9,273 nucleotides of DNA from JBECKR01 sp040235415 (GTDB lineage Bacteria > Acidobacteriota > Polarisedimenticolia > Polarisedimenticolales > Polarisedimenticolaceae): NCBI GenBank assembly GCA_040235415.1, contig JBECKR010000345.1:1-9273 (forward strand), read 5' to 3'. The notes beneath the pieces were generated by a model. That model was not told the origin of the DNA. It did not search any database and worked only from the letters and a program-made list of their open reading frames with translations. A program made the translations under genes and the position numbers. Of the stretch, positions 8,354-9,273 are shown piece after piece; position 1 is the stretch's first letter; each line of letters opens with the position of its first letter.

Positions 8354-8447
8354 GGGGACGTTTCCCAAACGGCCGTTTCGGGGACAGCTATGCACGTGGA
8401 GCGATGCGAAAAGGCGTCCCCGAAACGGCCGTTTGGGAAACGTCCCC
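8354..8447. repeat. REPIN-like element: 32-bp perfect inverted repeat with a 30-nt spacer
   Basis: The left arm (8354-8385) and right arm (8416-8447) are exact reverse complements over 32 bp. The spacer is 8386-8415. Each arm contains the 12-bp palindrome AAACGGCCGTTT (8367-8378 and 8423-8434) flanked by GGGGAC at both ends, so each arm can fold alone and the two arms can pair with each other. This paired-REP plan and size are typical of REPINs mobilised by REP-associated tyrosine transposases; no such gene is in the window. The element fills the space between the lhr stop codon (7 nt away) and the TATAAT of the holin-like gene (2 nt away). Confidence 0.88.
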
Positions 8448-8454
8448 GGGGGAA

Positions 8455-9273
8455 TCAGCCGGCGGTTCCGAGGTAGGCGCGGACCGCGGCCGGCACGGCG
8501 CGCTTGACGAGGGCGTTCTCGAGCTCCCAGCGCTCGGCGGCGCCGGCCTCGACGAGAATCCTGACCTCTCCCCCCTCCCGGACGGCGACCGGGACGCCGT
8601 CGCGGTACAGCACGCGGTTGACGGCGATCGCGGGGATCCGGCGTCCCGGCGTCACGAGCCCGACGAGGTTCAGCGGATCGGCCGCGCTGACGCTCACGAG
8701 CGAGCCGTCCGCCGCGGTGCGGCGCCGCTCTCTGAGGGCGCCGACCGCCTCGGGAAGCGCGAACTGCTCGCCTCCGAAGCCCTCGACGAACCGTCCGCCC
8801 CGGATCTCGCCGCGGGCCTCGAGCCGGCGGAGCACCCGCAGGAGGTCGATCCAGGGCGGGAGCCCCGCCTCGCGGTCGAGCAGCCGCCGGAACACGACGC
8901 CCCAGCGCCGCAGGAGCGCCCACGCGATTCCCGCGGCGCGCTCGCCGTCGTCCTCGCCCGGCTCGAGCACGGTGAACCGGCCGGCCGTCTCCATGCCGAA
9001 CGCGGCTCCCGTCGAACGCCGCCGCGCCACAACACGCCGCCGCGCCGCCGGCGTGATCAGCGCCCGCAGCCCCGAGAAGCCGTCGGAAGTCACGAGGCCT
9101 AGCGCCACGAGCTCGCCCAGCGCCTCCTCGAGCCGCGTGCGCAGGAGCCCGCAGTCCCGAAGGAGGTCGTCGAAGAACGACGCTCCGCGTTCCCGCAGTC
9201 GCGCCAGCACGCGCCCGGCGTCGCCGCCCGGCTCCGCGGGTGGCTCGCCGGCGCCACGCGCGAGCCACGAGCC
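8455..9273 (-). CDS. lhr: Lhr-type ATP-dependent helicase, C-terminal part (runs off right edge)
   Basis: Lhr proteins are large superfamily 2 DNA/RNA helicases linked to DNA repair. Only the last 272 residues are visible; the frame is open to the window edge, and the in-frame GTG at 9210 is an internal codon rather than the start. The helicase core lies outside. Recognisable C-terminal features are a winged-helix-like block (LRERGASFFDDLLRDCGLL, then ALGELVALGLVTSDGFSGLRAL), GRFTVL, WALLRRWGVVFRRLL, PPWIDLLRVLRRLEARGEIR, GGRFVEGFGGEQFALPEAV, SAADPLNLVGLVTPG and NRVLYRDGVPVA. These blocks are characteristic of the Lhr C-terminal domain. The gene ends in TGA at 8455, just before the inverted-repeat element, whose stem followed by TTTATAAT could end its transcript. 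Which Lhr subgroup it belongs to cannot be decided without the missing two-thirds or more. Confidence 0.86.
   Translation of the reverse strand, partial: GSWLARGAGEPPAEPGGDAGRVLARLRERGASFFDDLLRDCGLLRTRLEEALGELVALGLVTSDGFSGLRALITPAARRRVVARRRSTGAAFGMETAGRFTVLEPGEDDGERAAGIAWALLRRWGVVFRRLLDREAGLPPWIDLLRVLRRLEARGEIRGGRFVEGFGGEQFALPEAVGALRERRRTAADGSLVSVSAADPLNLVGLVTPGRRIPAIAVNRVLYRDGVPVAVREGGEVRILVEAGAAERWELENALVKRAVPAAVRAYLGTAG

Noticed and set aside
8354..8447. Insertion sequence or CRISPR-like array
   Set aside because: There is no coding capacity between the arms and no regularly spaced direct repeats; a paired inverted palindrome fits a REPIN-like unit better.

Overview
The window is a GC-rich, gene-dense stretch of bacterial chromosome carrying ordinary housekeeping genes. 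No phage, plasmid, CRISPR array, insertion sequence with a transposase, tRNA or rRNA is visible. The lineage cannot be fixed from sequence alone. The S9 peptidase type (a 'GYWGYSYSAVATAG'-like C-terminal block), strong GC bias and palindromic intergenic repeats would fit Acidobacteriota (for example Thermoanaerobaculia-like genomes) or a similar soil or sediment lineage; this is a guess.

Layout, left to right. Bases 1-142 (minus) are the start of a secreted protein that runs off the left edge; it has its own promoter and Shine-Dalgarno (SD) site. Bases 234-2315 (minus) are a two-gene unit, mtnA then tsaD, with only 9 nt between them. Divergent from it, on the plus strand, are fabI (2436-3212) and lepA (3307-5103), separated by an array of 13-bp palindromes and a lepA promoter. 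Converging on lepA, all on the minus strand, are a secreted S9-family peptidase (5113-7766, broken by an apparent one-base frameshift), a small four-helix membrane protein of the phage-holin-4_2/YvlD family (7986-8339), and the C-terminal part of an Lhr-type helicase (8455 to the right edge). Between the last two lies a 94-bp perfect inverted-repeat element.

The genes do not form one pathway. They cover tRNA modification (TsaD), methionine salvage (MtnA), fatty-acid synthesis (FabI), translation and ribosome assembly (LepA), extracytoplasmic peptide breakdown (S9), an envelope membrane protein, and nucleic-acid processing (Lhr).

The most interesting material is intergenic. Two unrelated palindromic repeats, (i) three tandem GGTGTCwGACACC units and (ii) a REPIN-like pair of 32-bp inverted arms, are each wedged between the stop codon of one gene and the -10 box of the next. 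Two genes (mtnA and the holin-like gene) have a perfect TATAAT box 6-7 nt before the ATG and no SD, which predicts leaderless mRNAs; most of the other starts have clear SD sites. I found no convincing evidence of a new multi-gene system.
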